Shown piece after piece: positions 1-12,119 of a stretch of 64,000 nt of DNA; position 1 is the stretch's first letter; each line of letters opens with the position of its first letter. This stretch comes from Bufo bufo. Its lineage: Eukaryota; Chordata; Amphibia; Anura; Bufonidae. Position numbers and translations under genes: made by a program. The notes under the pieces are model-generated. The model searched no databases. It saw only the letters and a list, made by a program, of their open reading frames with translations, and was not told the origin of the DNA. The stretch covers positions 161,975,183 through 162,039,182 of the forward strand of contig NC_053394.1 in the NCBI RefSeq assembly GCF_905171765.1, written 5' to 3'.

Positions 1-204
1 CAGAGGGGCACGGAGCATTATCAATCATGTTACTGCTCCGTCTCTGCTGTCCAGTGCGGGGCTTGGCGGTCTTTCACACAGCGGATTACCCACATGGCAT
101 CCGCTCGTGAGAAACAGCCCTTGTAGGTGCAGCTGACCGTAGTAGACCATCAATGTAAAAATGCTTTAAATGGTTTGGTTCTAAGAAAGAAAACCTCTAC
201 TTAC

Positions 205-2677
205 CTCTGGCATTAAAATAAATGATGGTGTATTCAGGCACTAAAGAGCGAGAAGAGAGACAGGCGGTATTAATTGGTGGTAATGCTACATGACTTCTGT
301 ATATGCCGGTTGTTACAAGTTATCCCTAAGGGGTCATGCACACAGCCGTTGTAGTTTTTTTGGTCCGCAAAACACGGACACCGGCCGTGTGTATTCTGCA
401 TTTTGCAAAACGCAACATCCAGCCCATAATATAATTTGTCTGTTTTATGGACAAGGATAGGACATGTTCTATCTTTTTAGGATGCCACACGGTGCACTGT
501 CTGCATCTTCAGTGGCCCCATTGAAGTGAATGTCTTGTAGGAGTTCTGCTCATTTTGGGGGGCTCCAATGTGTACAGAGCAGAGCTGTGGAGTCGGGAGG
601 TCAAACTTGACATTTCCTAAACTCCTGTAATATGTAATGCACTATGCAGTTATTAACCTGAAAACACAATCACACTTAGGCCTCATGCAGACAACCGTAC
701 CGTTTTTTGTGGTCTGCAAACCACGGATTAGCAAAGAACGGAAACCGCCCGTGTGCCTTCCGCAGTTTGCGGACTGGAACAGGCGGCCCATTGTAGAAAT
801 GCCTATACTTGTCCGCAAAACGGACAATAGAACATGCTATTTTTTTTTGCGGGGCCTCGGAACGGAGATACGGATGCGGACATGGAAAACAGTCGTGTGC
901 ATGAGGCCTTAGGTTGTAAGAAACCTATGAATTTGTCCTCAGAAAATGGTAGAAAAGCTCTATATGCATGTCCTGGAAATGCAGAGAATCGCACAAGTCT
1001 AAATGGGAATAAAAGAAACATGCAAAAAGTGGAGCCGCTATAGTCGGTGGCTGTCTGGGAATAAATGCCTCACCACAGGTCCCACCATGGAAAGATTCCT
1101 ACTTACCTACTCCCCGCCGCTCCAGTCCTGTGCGCCAGCTCCTGCGTGTCCATCTTCCGGTCCACGACTTGTATACTTCCTCTCCGGCACGGACAAGATC
1201 ATCTGCTCCACTGCAGCCAATGACTGGTTTTTTGTAGTGATGTGTTACAGTGCATTATGCCGCCAGAAGGATACGACAGGCAAGCTATTAGGCCGTGCCT
1301 CTGGCAGGACCTAATAGGGCTTATACACAGGGCAGAACTGGTGGCCTTCCTTGTAGGCCCAGCTACTTGCACAGACATCGGCAGCCCTCACTCTCGTACG
1401 TGGCAGTGCCGATGGCTGACTGAGGGAGTCCCCTTCCTCTGAAACCATTTAGACGCTGTGGTTGCCATCGACTGTAGATCTAAAGGGTTAAACTGCTGGG
1501 ATCAGCGCTTCCACCATTCGGGTGGGACTCCGCTCTCCACTGTCCAGGAGACCCATGCAGCACTTACATCTTAATGACCGCTGTAAAAAGGCGTATCGGC
1601 GGTAAGGCAGTTTTTCTAATGTTTTTTGCACCCTTGACAGTTATGAAATGGCAGCTTTCACTGGGTTTAACGTTTTCCCATAATAAAACATATGACTTTC
1701 ATAAGCAAGTCTGGCAGCTGTCTAAAGTTAACCACTTCACTGCCAAAGCGCTGATACTGCAGGGAGCAGGTGTGTAGGAGAAGCAGCCAAGATGGAGAAC
1801 AGCCATTGTGAGTAAGACATCCATGGAGAACAGCGTGCGGTAATTTGCCAGAAGCTCGTTTGTCCGCAGCGAGCAGCAGTTTTTGCGGCTTGGATGCAGA
1901 ACAATTCACTTCAATGGGGCAGCAAAAGATGCTGACAGCACTGCGTGTGCTGTCCGCATCCGCAAAAAAAAATTATATGCGCGCGTGTCCTATTCTCAGC
2001 TGTGTCCTAGACAAGAATAGGAAGTTACATTAATGGCTGTCCGTGCCATTGCACAACGCAAAACACACAACGGTCGTGTGCACGTAACCTAAGGAAGCTC
2101 CACATAAAACTACAAATAAAGCCGTCATATAGCCCCAGCCATTGGCCTAGCAGGGTTGAGTGAGCGCAGGGGTCTCATACTACACAGCCATATGGTGGAT
2201 ATATTCTCCCGAGGAAGCATTTTCCCTCCTATGGTTCCCATTGTGAATGGCAGGGCACAGTAGCACTGACAGGTCTATAGGCACAGCACCCTCTGGACTG
2301 CCCCACCATGACACATGCCTGGAGCACAGCGCCCCCTCTAGGTTACATCTGTGTAATGGAGGGCTGGGATCCCAGCACAAGTGGCTACTATAGGCGTCAC
2401 ACCCACTTAAAGGGGAACTCCTGCAGTGGTAAAACAAACTCCAGGAGCTGATGCCGGTGACCACTGTATACACAGCTCATCCTGTACAGCAATGCAAAGT
2501 CACCCATGGAAAACGGGACGCAGAAAACTACAGCACTTATCCTTAGTTTCTAGTCCATAAAAGTGTAGGAGTCTACAGCAGACATCTTCCACTTCCCTCT
2601 GATAAGCCGTAAACACCCAGACTCAGCGATAAGAGCCCGCGCCCTATCGTGCAATGCAAGCGCTGAGGCGTCTTACT
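205..2677 (-). CDS. gstp1: Glutathione S-transferase pi, copy A (exons 1-2 only, continues past the left edge)
   Basis: This is the first of two tandem GSTP genes; only its 5' end is in the window. Exon 1 ends at 2,677 with the A of the start codon, followed by donor GTAAG. Exon 2 is 205-240 (36 nt): it starts with TG, completing ATG across the intron, and ends with a GTAAGT donor. It encodes PEYTIIYFNAR plus the first base of a Gly codon. The catalytic Tyr (residue 8 counting Met) is present. It differs from copy B by Ala for Val at residue 11. Later exons lie left of position 1, so I cannot tell whether this copy is intact. Confidence 0.85.
678..909. mobile_element. MITE with 'aggcctcatgca' inverted termini
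   Basis: The left end reads aggcctcatgcagac and the right end is its near reverse complement, gtcgtgtgcatgaggcct. The inside is made of 'ggtccgcaaa' type words and is weakly palindromic. The same family is at 26,915-27,235, and related partial copies sit near 329-460, 1,850-2,090 and 28,640-28,830. It carries no coding capacity. I do not assign a superfamily. Confidence 0.6.
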
Positions 2678-2780
2678 GTTGTCTTGCGGAGAAATCCTCA
2701 GGCACAGGAGTCACAGCCGGAGAACTGCAGCCAGGTGAGGCGGAGGCTTTATAGGCGCGGAGGGGGCGGAGCTAATGGCG
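2677..2780 (-). promoter_or_regulatory. Promoter and exon 1 of GSTP copy A
   Basis: On the minus strand a TATAAAG box lies at 2,747-2,753, with a GC box (GGGGGCGG) just upstream at about 2,762-2,769. A start about 30 bp downstream would put transcription near 2,720, giving a 5' UTR of roughly 40 nt ending in the A of the split ATG at 2,677. The surrounding sequence is CpG-rich. The arrangement matches copy B almost base for base. The transcription start is inferred. Confidence 0.65.
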
Positions 2781-2931
2781 GAGGCAGACTGCGCCTGCGC
2801 GGCGGCTCCTGTCAGTCACGGCGGCAGCCTCAGGCTCGGCTCCTCTCACTGCAGGAGGGCAACCAGGCTGTGCTGCCCACCTAGTAAGAGCAAGCCAGGG
2901 CGGGGCAGTGGTCTGTGCCCCCCAGCAGCCG

Positions 2932-3026
2932 CGTTTTTTTCTGCTGTTTAAACTATTCTAAAAACTGTGACAAAAACTCTTTAAATGCGGCTCATGTGAA
3001 TACGCTACATAGCTATGGGCCATTAA
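2932..3026. other. Spacer upstream of GSTP copy A
   Basis: Unique-looking sequence between the end of the duplication and a TTAA MITE. I see no gene here. Confidence 0.4.
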
Positions 3027-3283
3027 AGGGGTATTCTGCTTGCTAGAAGTTATCCCCTATCCACAGGCTGGGGCATAACTATCAGATCGGTGGGGGTCCT
3101 ACTGCTGGGGACCCCGTATCTCCTGCAGCCCCCCTGAAATTAAGGAAGTGGCCGGTCACACATGCTGGTGGCCGCTCCATTCACTTCTATGGTAGTTCCG
3201 GAGATAGCCGGTACAGCGCTCCACTGTCTCCGGAATTCCCATAGAGATGAATGGATAATGTCTAACAACTGGAATACCCCCAT
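3027..3283. mobile_element. TTAA-flanked MITE
   Basis: TTAA at 3,023-3,026 and at 3,284-3,287 brackets a 257-bp segment. Its ends are inverted (aggggtattctg / ggaataccccc) and the interior is G/C-rich and weakly palindromic. The TTAA duplication is the signature of piggyBac or Kolobok type transposition. It is non-coding. Confidence 0.65.
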
Positions 3284-3431
3284 TTAACCCTTTTGAGGAC
3301 CAAGCCATCTTTGACAGAGAGGTTTTTGTTTTTTCCAACAGTCTTACCTTTTTTTATTTTTTCGGCAGCATAGACGTATTAGGCCTTTTTTACATGAGCG
3401 AGTTTTCCGTCCGGATGCAATCTGTGCATAC

Positions 3432-4290
3432 CACTCACAGCAGTTATGCCCAAATGTGCACCCTCACATCAGTTATGCCTAGTAGTTATGCCAACATGTG
3501 CCCACTTCACAGGAGGTAAAAAAAATCAAACAGTAAATACTCACCTGGTGCCCCTCACAGCAGTTATGCCTAGATATGCCCCTCACATCCGTTATGCCTA
3601 GATATGCCCCTCACAGCAGTTATGCCCAGATGTGCACCCTCACAGCAGTTATGCCTAGATATGCCCCTCACAGCAGTTATGCCCAGATGTGCACCCTCAC
3701 AGCAGTTATGCCTAGATATGCCCCTCACAGCAGTTATGCCCAGATGTGCATCCTCAGAGCAGTTATGCCTAGATATGCCCCTCACAGCAGTTATGCCCAG
3801 ATGTGCCCCCTCACAGTAGTTATGGCCAGATATGTGCCCCCTCAGTAGTTATGCCCTCTCACAGTAGTTATGCCAAATTATGTGCCCCTTCAGTAGTTAT
3901 GGCAAGATATGAGCCTCTCAGAGTAGTTATGCCCACGTATGCCCCCTTAACAGTAGATATGCCAAATGTGCCCCATCAGAGTAGTTATGCCCATGTGCAC
4001 CCTTCAATATAGTTATGCTCACATGTGCCCCCCTCAGAGTAGTTATGCCAAGATATATGCCCCCTTCACAGTAGATATGCCAAGATGTGTTTCATAATAG
4101 TAGTTATGCCCAGATGTGCTCCCTCAGAGTAGTTATGCCAAGATATGTGCCCCCTTCACAGTAGATATGCCAAGATGTGCCACCTCAGAGTAGTTATGCC
4201 CAAATATTCCCCCTCAGAGTAGTTATGCCCAGTGGTGCACCCTTCATAGTAGTTATGCCAACATGTGCCCACTTTACAGGAGGTAAAAAA
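3432..4290. repeat. 28-bp minisatellite
   Basis: This is a tandem array of units such as 'cagcagttatgcctagat' plus 'atgcccctca', about 28 bp each. Paired variants (tagatatgcccc / cagatgtgcacc) give a 56-bp higher-order period in the left half; the right half is more degenerate ('gtagttatgcc'). It makes open frames on both strands that I treat as by-products of the repeat. Confidence 0.85.
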
Positions 4291-5245
4291 AATCTAACAG
4301 TAAATACTCACCTGGTGCCTTCGATGATCACAGCTCAGCTGCAGGCGCTCCCCAGCAGGATACTATCACACATTGCACTTGCTGTGTAGGAGCAGGGGCA
4401 CAGAGGGTGATTCCTCTGCTTCTTCTACACAGCCAGTAGCGAGATGTGTAATACCTCAGAGTGGCATTACCACTTCTGCACCCCGCTACTATCTCCTATG
4501 GTTACCTAATGTCATTCTGTGTATTTATTGCAGGACCATCACACTGTGCATATCTATTTCTTAAAACTGTTTATGTTATCATGTAATGTGGCTGGTTTAA
4601 CAGCAGGTGGCAGCAAACACGGCAGAGCTACAGTTAGGTAGAATGGAGGTTTCCATTCCATTCTAACTAGGGGCATAGCTAAAGCCTCATGGGCCCTGGT
4701 GTAAGAGTTAAGCTTGCTATCCTACTTTTCTATCCTCCTCCTCACCTTGTCTTACAACTACAAAGCCTACGTAATTTAGAAAACCCCCATTAAAAATGAC
4801 TTTGTTGAATTTGCTGCGGAGCGACAGATGCAAAACTGCACGACGGGTTAATTCACCATTTTTGCCAGTAATGGCGCATCATCTTCTTGTACAGTCAGAG
4901 CGGGGAAAACAGGGAACGCCCCAATCTACAGCGGGAAGCTACAGCCCTGCCCACAGGGAACAACATCTCAGTGCAGGGAAAGAAAGTGGAGACTCCTCAC
5001 CTAAAGCCCCTCCTCCTTCACCAGTTGGCATTGCTCGTCGAGGAAACAAGATGGCGCGTCATCTGAAGCCTGACAGGAGCAACATCTGTTACAGCAATAA
5101 ACTGCCAGGATCACACGGTACCGTGGTAGAAATAGCGGTGTGGAAGTTGGTGAGGAGATTGGCAAAGGAGTTGCCCGCATTCCCCATGCCGGATGGCACG
5201 ATGGAGGCGGCAGGAGGAGAGGCCCATGTGAAGGCCTAAACCCGA
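4291..5245. other. Intergenic, old repeat debris
   Basis: No gene is recognised. A motif 'cagcaggtggcagc' occurs at 4,601-4,614. Frames open at 4,796-5,239 lead into the cold-shock-like ORF that follows and may be the degraded upstream part of the same element. Confidence 0.35.
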
Positions 5246-5790
5246 TGGTGCCCCCGGATGTGATGGCCCATGCACAAGACAAGTGGGAGTATAAGCTAGC
5301 TATCGCGGACTGGGCCATCCGCGTATGGGATCGACCTCAGCCCCGAGATCCTCTCCTGGAGCGTAGAACAGGCTCAGTGGTTTGGTTCTCAGTCCAGCGA
5401 GGCAGCAGCTTCCTCATGGATGAAAGAACCGAGCAGGAGCTCTTTGTGGGACGTCGCTCCGTGAAGCGCCATTACCTGCCTCAGGCAGAGCACAGTTTGT
5501 ATAAGGGAAACAGAGTGGAATACACCCATATGGTAGGCCACCAGGGGCCCTTTGCCGTAGCTGTCGTCCTTCTGGAGAAGCCCCCCGTCACAATGACAGC
5601 ACCGGAGACATGGCGAGACGAGCCAACTACAGTGGGGAGATTGCGCTGTCTGCAGGGATCGGCAGGTGGTGTGCTGCGCTTCTGCGAGAGGCCGGAGCCA
5701 CTCATTCCAGGACTACCTGTGCCACCTATGTGTTTAATAGGCTGTGTGTCGACCTCCACCTTTTCCTTTAGCCCAAAAATCATCTACTAG
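5246..5790 (+). pseudogene. ORF with a diverged cold-shock domain, unknown retroelement or retrocopy
   Basis: An open frame runs 5,140-5,790; a Met at 5,246 is a plausible internal start. Residues from about 5,368 on (TGSVVWFSVQRGSSFLMDER) align without gaps over about 66 residues to the cold-shock domain of Y-box proteins (GTVKWFNVRNGYGFINRND type). The conserved WF, the 'LFV' of RNP2, the charged loop and the 'GNRVEY' stretch sit at matching spacing. The RNA-contacting residues are altered: RNP1 YGF is SSF and RNP2 FVH is FVG. The ORF ends in unrelated sequence. The flanks look like retroelement sequence, and there is no intron or poly(A) to identify a simple YBX retrocopy. The domain call rests on my memory of the family. 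Confidence 0.45.
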
Positions 5791-6207
5791 TCGCCCTGGA
5801 AAATGGCCCCGGCGTGGGAAAGAGCTATGCAGGACCCCTTACTACATGAGCTGGAGTATCTACCCACTCTCATACAGCCAGAGGTACTGGATCCACTTTA
5901 CCTGGCAGGAGAGGCCGGACCTTCCAAGCAGAAAGTTACAGCGGCGATGAGAAGCACAACCACCCGGACACTACCAAAATCCCACAGTAGGTGTCATCAA
6001 ATCACCACTATTGTGGCACGCCTCACTTACCAAAGGCAGTACAAACCTCTTATCAGCTTCAGTAGTAGCAGTAGCAGTGAGGAGGATCTGAGGTCCTTCT
6101 GTAACATCCCAGAGTTATGTTACGAAACTCTTTTACCCCGCTACAACCTGTTAAGTGTATCTGCATTGTCACCCTGTGTAATTTAACATCACATCCTCAA
6201 TAATGTG

Positions 6208-7240
6208 CATTATACTTTGCTGTAATGTTTCCATGTTCACCAGCAGGTGGCAGCAATGTGTTACCAGGGACTTAGCAACAGTTTAGTATTTCTAGACTGG
6301 AATGGTACATTGCAGTTTAGCTCCCCCCTCTGTGAGGAGGTGTGGAATGTTCCCACATCCTGCCTCATGGGTGGAGAAGGAAGTTAGAGTTAGTGTGCCA
6401 GCCACCCCTGCTAGGGGAAGGCTGTGCTTGTAGGAGCTCCCAGTTCTAGGGATCCAAGCCAGTCTCTTGTCTCAGCTGAGACAAAAGATCATCATTCCCA
6501 GTCTGAGCTCTTCAGCCTCAGCTGGTGACAAGCAAGCAGCCACCTCCAGAACTCCAGGAAGAAGCATGCCCTGTGAGCACAACTGTGAGTAACGTCCAGA
6601 GACCAGGAGAAGCTAAATTCCTCCTCAGCTAGTGAGTCCCCAATACAGCAGAAGACAGATAGCGCAGAAGATATAGATTCCTGCCATATTACAGAGCCAC
6701 AAGCAGACAACTTATCCTGCAAGAGAGCTCCAGGCACATGATAGAAGCAGAAGATAGATTCCTGCCATACATTGCCAATACCTGCTGGGACCAAAGACTA
6801 TTGCAGTATCTCATGTGGATTAATGCTGCATCCAGTAAAGACCAGTTTGAATTATATTCCAAGTCTGGATCTCAATTATTGCTACCAAAACCCTCAATTA
6901 CTCCTACTAGCAACACTCATTTTATTGCAAGTGAGCCAGGATCCAGGAGTCCAGCCGTACCAAGGTAGGAGACACCGTTGACACTATTACTATACCCACT
7001 ACTATACAGAGACATTACACCACTCTGGCATTCCTAACCTGGTACGTGAGTTACAACACCTTAAAGGGCCCTGTGTTAGTACCCTGCGCACGCTGCAATT
7101 GGCGTCACGAACAAACTATTGACTTGTATACCCATACCTGGACCCACTGCATAGTTTGGCGTCCGCATAACCGTACCACGCCCCGGCTCATTGCACTTCC
7201 TCTGAAGAGCCTCTTTACTATTTATCAGCTTTAAAAATCA
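6208..7240 (+). mobile_element. LTR-like region of a retroelement
   Basis: The stretch begins near 'tgctgtaatgtttccatg', passes through 'ccagcaggtggcagc' (6,240-6,254), and ends near 'cgctgcaat' followed by 'tggcgtcacgaac', which looks like a primer-binding-site region. Similar wording recurs at 8,380-8,640 (cctgctgggaaccaa, gtaaagctg), suggesting a second related fragment. No gag-pol is seen next to it. The LTR limits are not certain. Confidence 0.35.
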
Positions 7241-8003
7241 GGACTAATGGGAGCCACTTCTTGGACTCGACCTGACGGGTGAGGAAAGGTTGGCTGTGTA
7301 TTTGTTGCCCTTTTTTATTCTTCACCCAGATGGCCATGTTAGTCAGGACTCCCCACAACTGTCAGCTACCTCCAAGTTGCACCTAACAGCGCCAAAATCC
7401 CCCCCCCCCCCTTTCTCAGGTTGATTGGGGACCCCCTTTGCCAAAAGGGTTCTCATGACCTATGCTATTCTTATACCCATGTGGATTACAAATGACATTG
7501 TTGCCTCATTTGGATTACAAATATTCCGTTACTACCACATTTCGATTACAAATAATAATGTTACGTTATTTCCTATGAATTACAAAGGACTCTGTTGTAC
7601 TTCAGGTTCCAGTTTGATGCAATGGCTCTTCAAGCACTGAAGAAGAGACTCTAAAGTGAAGTTATTTCACTATTTTATTGCACTCTTGGATTGCCTTATC
7701 TATTTGCACCATGTTTTGCACTAACCATTTTTACAGGTTCACAACGTTCAAGTATATTGCCATTTGTGTGTATTCTCTTTCAGGTGCCGCAATGTGATAT
7801 TATGCACTTTTGAAGGGACTCTGCACTTTATATAGTTAGCCAGATAGCTAGCATCTTACTCTTGCTCATATTGACTGCCTCTGAGGACGTCTGGTACATC
7901 ACAAGCAAGTCTTACATTGTCCTTACTCATATGGACTGGCTCTGAGGACGTTAAATACTAATGGTTCTTATGTTACCTTGTGTTAGCTAGATAGCCTAGG
8001 TAT
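7241..8003. other. Non-coding, diverged repeat
   Basis: Short internal echoes are present ('tttggattacaaat' repeated around 7,485-7,575, and 'tctgaggacgt' at 7,880 and 7,942). No gene is recognised. Confidence 0.35.
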
Positions 8004-8160
8004 TAGGGTCCATTCACACATCCGCAAATGGGTCCACATCCGTTCTGCAGTTTTGCGGAATGGATGCGGACAGCACACAGTGTGATCTTCGGGTCCGCAA
8101 AAGATAGAACATGTCCTATTCTTGTCCGCAGGGTCGGGACCAGTTCTAGAGCAGTCTATC
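8004..8160. mobile_element. Partial MITE ('ggtccgcaaaa' family)
   Basis: It contains 'gggtccattcacacatccg' and 'ttgcggaatggatgcggac', words shared with the MITEs at 678 and 26,915. The right end is not clear. Confidence 0.45.
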
Positions 8161-10190
8161 TTAACCCCTGGTGGGGGAAGGAAGAAAAGGCTGGACACGT
8201 CGCCGTTGGACGTGTCCATGCCCAGCAAGCCAGCCAAGCACCTTCCGCTCTGCTGGATGTGGAGGCACAGCTTGGAGCCTCTGAAGCCAGAAGGAGTTTT
8301 CCATGGCCAAACCTAGAGTCATACTATAAGAGAGAAGTTGCAGCATCCTGCAGAATCAAAGATTCTATTTAAGCTTGTCAGCACAGCAGAGCCAGAGAGC
8401 AACAGATGTAGCAGAGACGAGTTTGCCTGCCAGAGTTAATGCTAACGCCTGCTGGGAACCAAGATAAAGTCTGTAAACCGTTTGGAGAGACATTTATGCA
8501 GAGTAAAGCTGTTTTCCAACTTCATCTCAAGGTCTGGACTCAATTTATTTCTACACCCCCTTCATCAACAACCACCCTTTTCTTGCTTCAGAGCCAACGC
8601 CTAGGGTCCAGAGTATCCAGGTAGGAGCACTGTGGCACATGCACAAGACATTAAGGGACAGTATAGGCTACCCTACACCACTCTGTGTGACCCAATTGTG
8701 ACTGGGGGAATGCCAACAGCTGAGATGAATGGGGGAGCGGACAGCTCCCTGCTTCACCATTAGAATCACCTGAGAGCAGGGCATACCTCGGCCGTTCCGG
8801 GACCGCAGGACTGTCCTGCTGGATCCGGGACAGTTGGTAGTTGTGTGTGTTATGAACACATAGCAACCGGACTGAATCCTGACCCGTTTATTTGATTTGG
8901 TCTGTGCAGATTTATCATACATCATTTCTGCGTTGCGTGAGAATTGCAGCATGTTCTATATTGTGCATTTTACACAGCTCTGGCTCCACAGAAGTGAAAG
9001 GAGCTTGTGTGGAAACCAGAAGGTATCCAGATGCAATGCGTTATACGCTGATGGTTGCTGGAGATGTACATTGTTACTCTTCAGTTTTATTCATGTGTGA
9101 AAAACGCATGCAATCCAGATAAAATCCGGACAGAAGAAATAGAAACACTAAGGGCAATCGCAGACAAAACTGATTGAACTTGTGTACAAAACCATCAGTT
9201 TTTCCCTGAACAGATCCTGAAACAATCCATATCGCTCGTGAGACCTAAAGGGTTTGTTTTTTGCAGGATGAGTTATATTTTTTGTTAATGGCACTTTTCA
9301 ATCCCTTCACGACATCAGCTGTACATGTACAGTGAATGTCGGGTCTTTAATGATGGCGCCAACTCTGGAGCACCTCTGGACACCCATGGCTAATGTCCGC
9401 GATCAGTGGTAATGCCAACCGCAGACATTTAACCCCTCAGATGCAGTGGTCAAACGTTCTATTCATGTAATGAGCCGGAGTCTGTACTAGGCTTCCAGGC
9501 TCATTATTTGTATATTACAGTTCAGGCCAGCAGGTGGCAGCACTGAACTGTAATGTAAGTGATTTTTTAATAGAATAATGGGGGCAAATTCCACTATTGC
9601 ATAAATTGATTGAAAGTAGTCCACTTGGAGGCCTAGCAAAAAGTAAAAAATGTTTTTTAAAAATATAAATTATAAATATAAATCACCTCTTTACAAAAAA
9701 AAAAAAAAAAAAACACATCATGGGCATCACCGTGTGCAAAAACACCTGTACTATTAAAATGTATTAAAAATTATCCCATAAAGTGAATGGCATAACGAAA
9801 AAATAAAAATGGGTGATTTGTTTCTTTCAGCACTTTACCTCCCCAAAAAATTGAATAAAAAGTCATATACACCACAAAATGGTATTTTCAAAACATGAGT
9901 CTAGGGAACAATCAGTGAAGTCGGTAATATGGCGGCACTTGGATTTATGTTCATAAAATCCGACCTTCTGGTGACACTGCAGGACGGCTGGTGTGAGAAA
10001 GCAGAGCACAGAGCCCTATGTAAAGTCTGCCGGTCTCAGCACTGTGAAGCTGTATATTTCAGCTGAGATAACTGCTCCGCTGTGTCCCTGTGCTTCAGAA
10101 AGGAGGTTACCTTATCATGTACTCGGAGGCTGAAGGGTAGGAGTAAGGAGCAGATGCACTGCTGTGGGGGAGAAGCGTCATTAGAAAACA
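8161..10190. other. Intergenic, LTR fragment and MITE debris
   Basis: 8,380-8,640 resembles the LTR-like region at 6,740-7,040. 8,840-9,130 carries 'ctgcgttgcgtgagaattgcag', a MITE word shared with 12,240. A CTCF-like motif ccagcaggtggcagc is at 9,527-9,541, and an A-run is at about 9,696. No gene is recognised. Confidence 0.35.
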
Positions 10191-11154
10191 CTTCAGCCCA
10201 GTGGCGTTGCTAAGGCTGGTGTCACCCGGTGCGGTAGAAAATGGTGTCACCCCCCCAGGATGAGTCACGTAGGGGACGTCCTTCAAGCTCCGCCGCGGTG
10301 CCGCTGACACCCCTTACGTCCTTCACTGAGCCTGCCGACTGACCCAAGCGGTAATGCGGGGGGGAGGGTTTGGATAGTAAACAGACCGCTGATGTGGGAG
10401 GGGGGGGCTAAGCAGACAGATTGCCAACAGGAAGGGGGGTTGGGGGTGCTAGCAGGCAGATCGACAACTGGGGGGGGGGGCGGATTAAAATTTTTGAGAA
10501 CAGATTCCCTACTACGGCGGGCGCGTGGCGTCGGGACACGTACACCATATATATCCAACACACATACATATAAATACACCATATACATGGTACACATACA
10601 TAAATACACTATACTATACAGCAGCACATACCTCTCACATCCAGGGCCTCCCAGGTGACGTCTCCTCCGATGTAGATCTTCTCTGTCATCATCTTCTCCT
10701 TTTGGTCCAGACACTTCTTTCAGCCACGTCTCATCTCTGCAGTGTGTGAAACACGGACATCTTAGTGTCCTCACTTTTCTATCATCATCCCCCAACCTGG
10801 AGTCCCCACAGTGTTATCCTGCGGCTCGCTGTGCTCCCCAATTCCCCCAAAAACTATCCTGAAGAAATAATAGTGCCCCCATAGTAATTGTGCTCCTCAT
10901 AGTCCCACCCATAGTAATTCCCTTCTAGAGTTCCATAATTATAATACTGCCCCCTACACTGCCCCACATTAAGTAATATTCCCCCCCACACTGCCCCACA
11001 TTAAAGGGGTTCTGCACTTTTTTTAAACTGATGATCTATCCTCTGGATAGATCATGAGCATCTGATCAGCGAGGGTCCGACACAGACATAATGGAGGGCA
11101 GTGTGGGGGGCAAATTACTTAATGTGAGGCAGTGTGGGGGGGCATATTACTTAA

Positions 11155-11310
11155 AGGGATTCTGCACTTTGTTTTAACTGATGATCTATCCTCTGGATAG
11201 ATCATGAGCATCTGATCAGCGGGGGTCCCGGGCGTCGGACCCTCGCTGATCAGATGCTCATGATCTATCCAGAGGATAGATAATCAGTTAAAACAAAGTG
11301 CAGAATCCCT
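11155..11310. mobile_element. 156-bp palindromic MITE with TTAA TSD
   Basis: TTAA at 11,151-11,154 and 11,311-11,314 encloses an almost perfect hairpin. The left arm starts agggattctgcactttg and the right arm ends with its reverse complement. A second, one-sided copy of the same family lies at about 11,002-11,085. Confidence 0.88.
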
Positions 11311-11314
11311 TTAA

Positions 11315-11570
11315 GTAATATGCCCCCCCACACTGCCTCACATTAAGTAATTTGCCCCCCACACTGCCCTCCATTATGTAATTTGCCCCCCCACTAAGTA
11401 ATTTGCCCCCCCCCACTAAGTAATTTGCCCCCACACTGCCCTCCATTATGTAGTTTGCCCCCCCCCCCACTAAGTAATTTGCCCCCACACTGCCCTCCAT
11501 TATGTAGTTTGCCCCCCCCCCCACTAAGTAATTTGCCCCCACACTGCCCTCCATTATGTAGTTTGCTGCA
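11315..11570. repeat. C-rich tandem repeat, about 57 bp unit
   Basis: The unit 'actaagtaatttgccccc' plus 'acactgccctccattatg' and a run of C's repeats about four times. Runs of 8-9 C's separate the units. Confidence 0.75.
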
Positions 11571-11576
11571 TTTCCA

Positions 11577-11627
11577 GGAAATGCACTTTAATGCTCCATG
11601 AGTCATAGAGCATTAAAGTGCATTTCC
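11577..11627. repeat. 20-bp perfect hairpin
   Basis: ggaaatgcactttaatgctc at 11,577-11,596 is followed after an 11-nt loop by its exact reverse complement at 11,608-11,627. It lies inside the hAT-like element. Confidence 0.75.
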
Positions 11628-12119
11628 ACCTTCTGTTCAAGCTTTAACCTGGCTGGACCTGGAGGCCAAACCCCCCCTCCCCCTCTAAATTTAATAAATA
11701 CTATAATGGGGTATTAAATGAAATAATCTAAATATAAAGTCAATATGCACTCTCTGCGCTACTTACCACACCTCCTCCTCCTTCAGGCGCGGCAGTGGCA
11801 GGTCTGGCTGGCTGTGTGAGTGAGTCACTGCTGTCACGTGACTCACCACCCAATCCATTAGCTCCAGACTCGAGTCCTAGGCCTGCTGGCTGCTCCTGCA
11901 GTGCATCCGCCGCGGCGCCACTCACCAGGCAGTCACACCCCCTTCACCACGTGACGGCCGGGCAGACGTGCTTGCGAGAAGTAAGGAGAACTCCGGCGGG
12001 TGACACCCCATCAGACTGGTGTCACCCGGTGCGGCCCGCACCCCCCGCACCCCCCTCGCAACGCCACTGCTTCAGCCTCTGCGTACGGGATGAGGAAACT
12101 CCTTTCTGAAGCGGAGCAG

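Larger units (their letters stand above)
1..2931. repeat. Segmental duplication, copy A (GSTP 5' region)
   Basis: This block matches 26,219-29,693 in the same orientation, with point changes and indels. It carries the GSTP promoter, exon 1, intron 1 and exon 2. The left edge is the window edge, so the true copy is longer. The match stops just after the shared 'agcagccgc' near 2,931; beyond it copy B runs into the long inverted arm while copy A runs into unrelated sequence. Copy A lacks the 441-bp palindromic MITE of copy B and a short piece near 528. Confidence 0.92.
10199..12069. mobile_element. Non-autonomous hAT-like element, 1,871 bp, 8-bp TSD
   Basis: The left end CAGTGGCGTTGC (10,199) is mirrored by the right end GCAACGCCACTG (12,069). 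The perfect 8-bp target duplication CTTCAGCC flanks it at 10,191-10,198 and 12,070-12,077. An 8-bp TSD with CAG...CTG termini is the hAT signature. There is no transposase. It has received a TTAA MITE (11,155-11,310) and a C-rich tandem array. Confidence 0.88.

Noticed and set aside
3432..4290. Spaced repeat array resembling a CRISPR
   Set aside because: The units are contiguous and degenerate with no unique spacers, in a vertebrate genome; it is a minisatellite.
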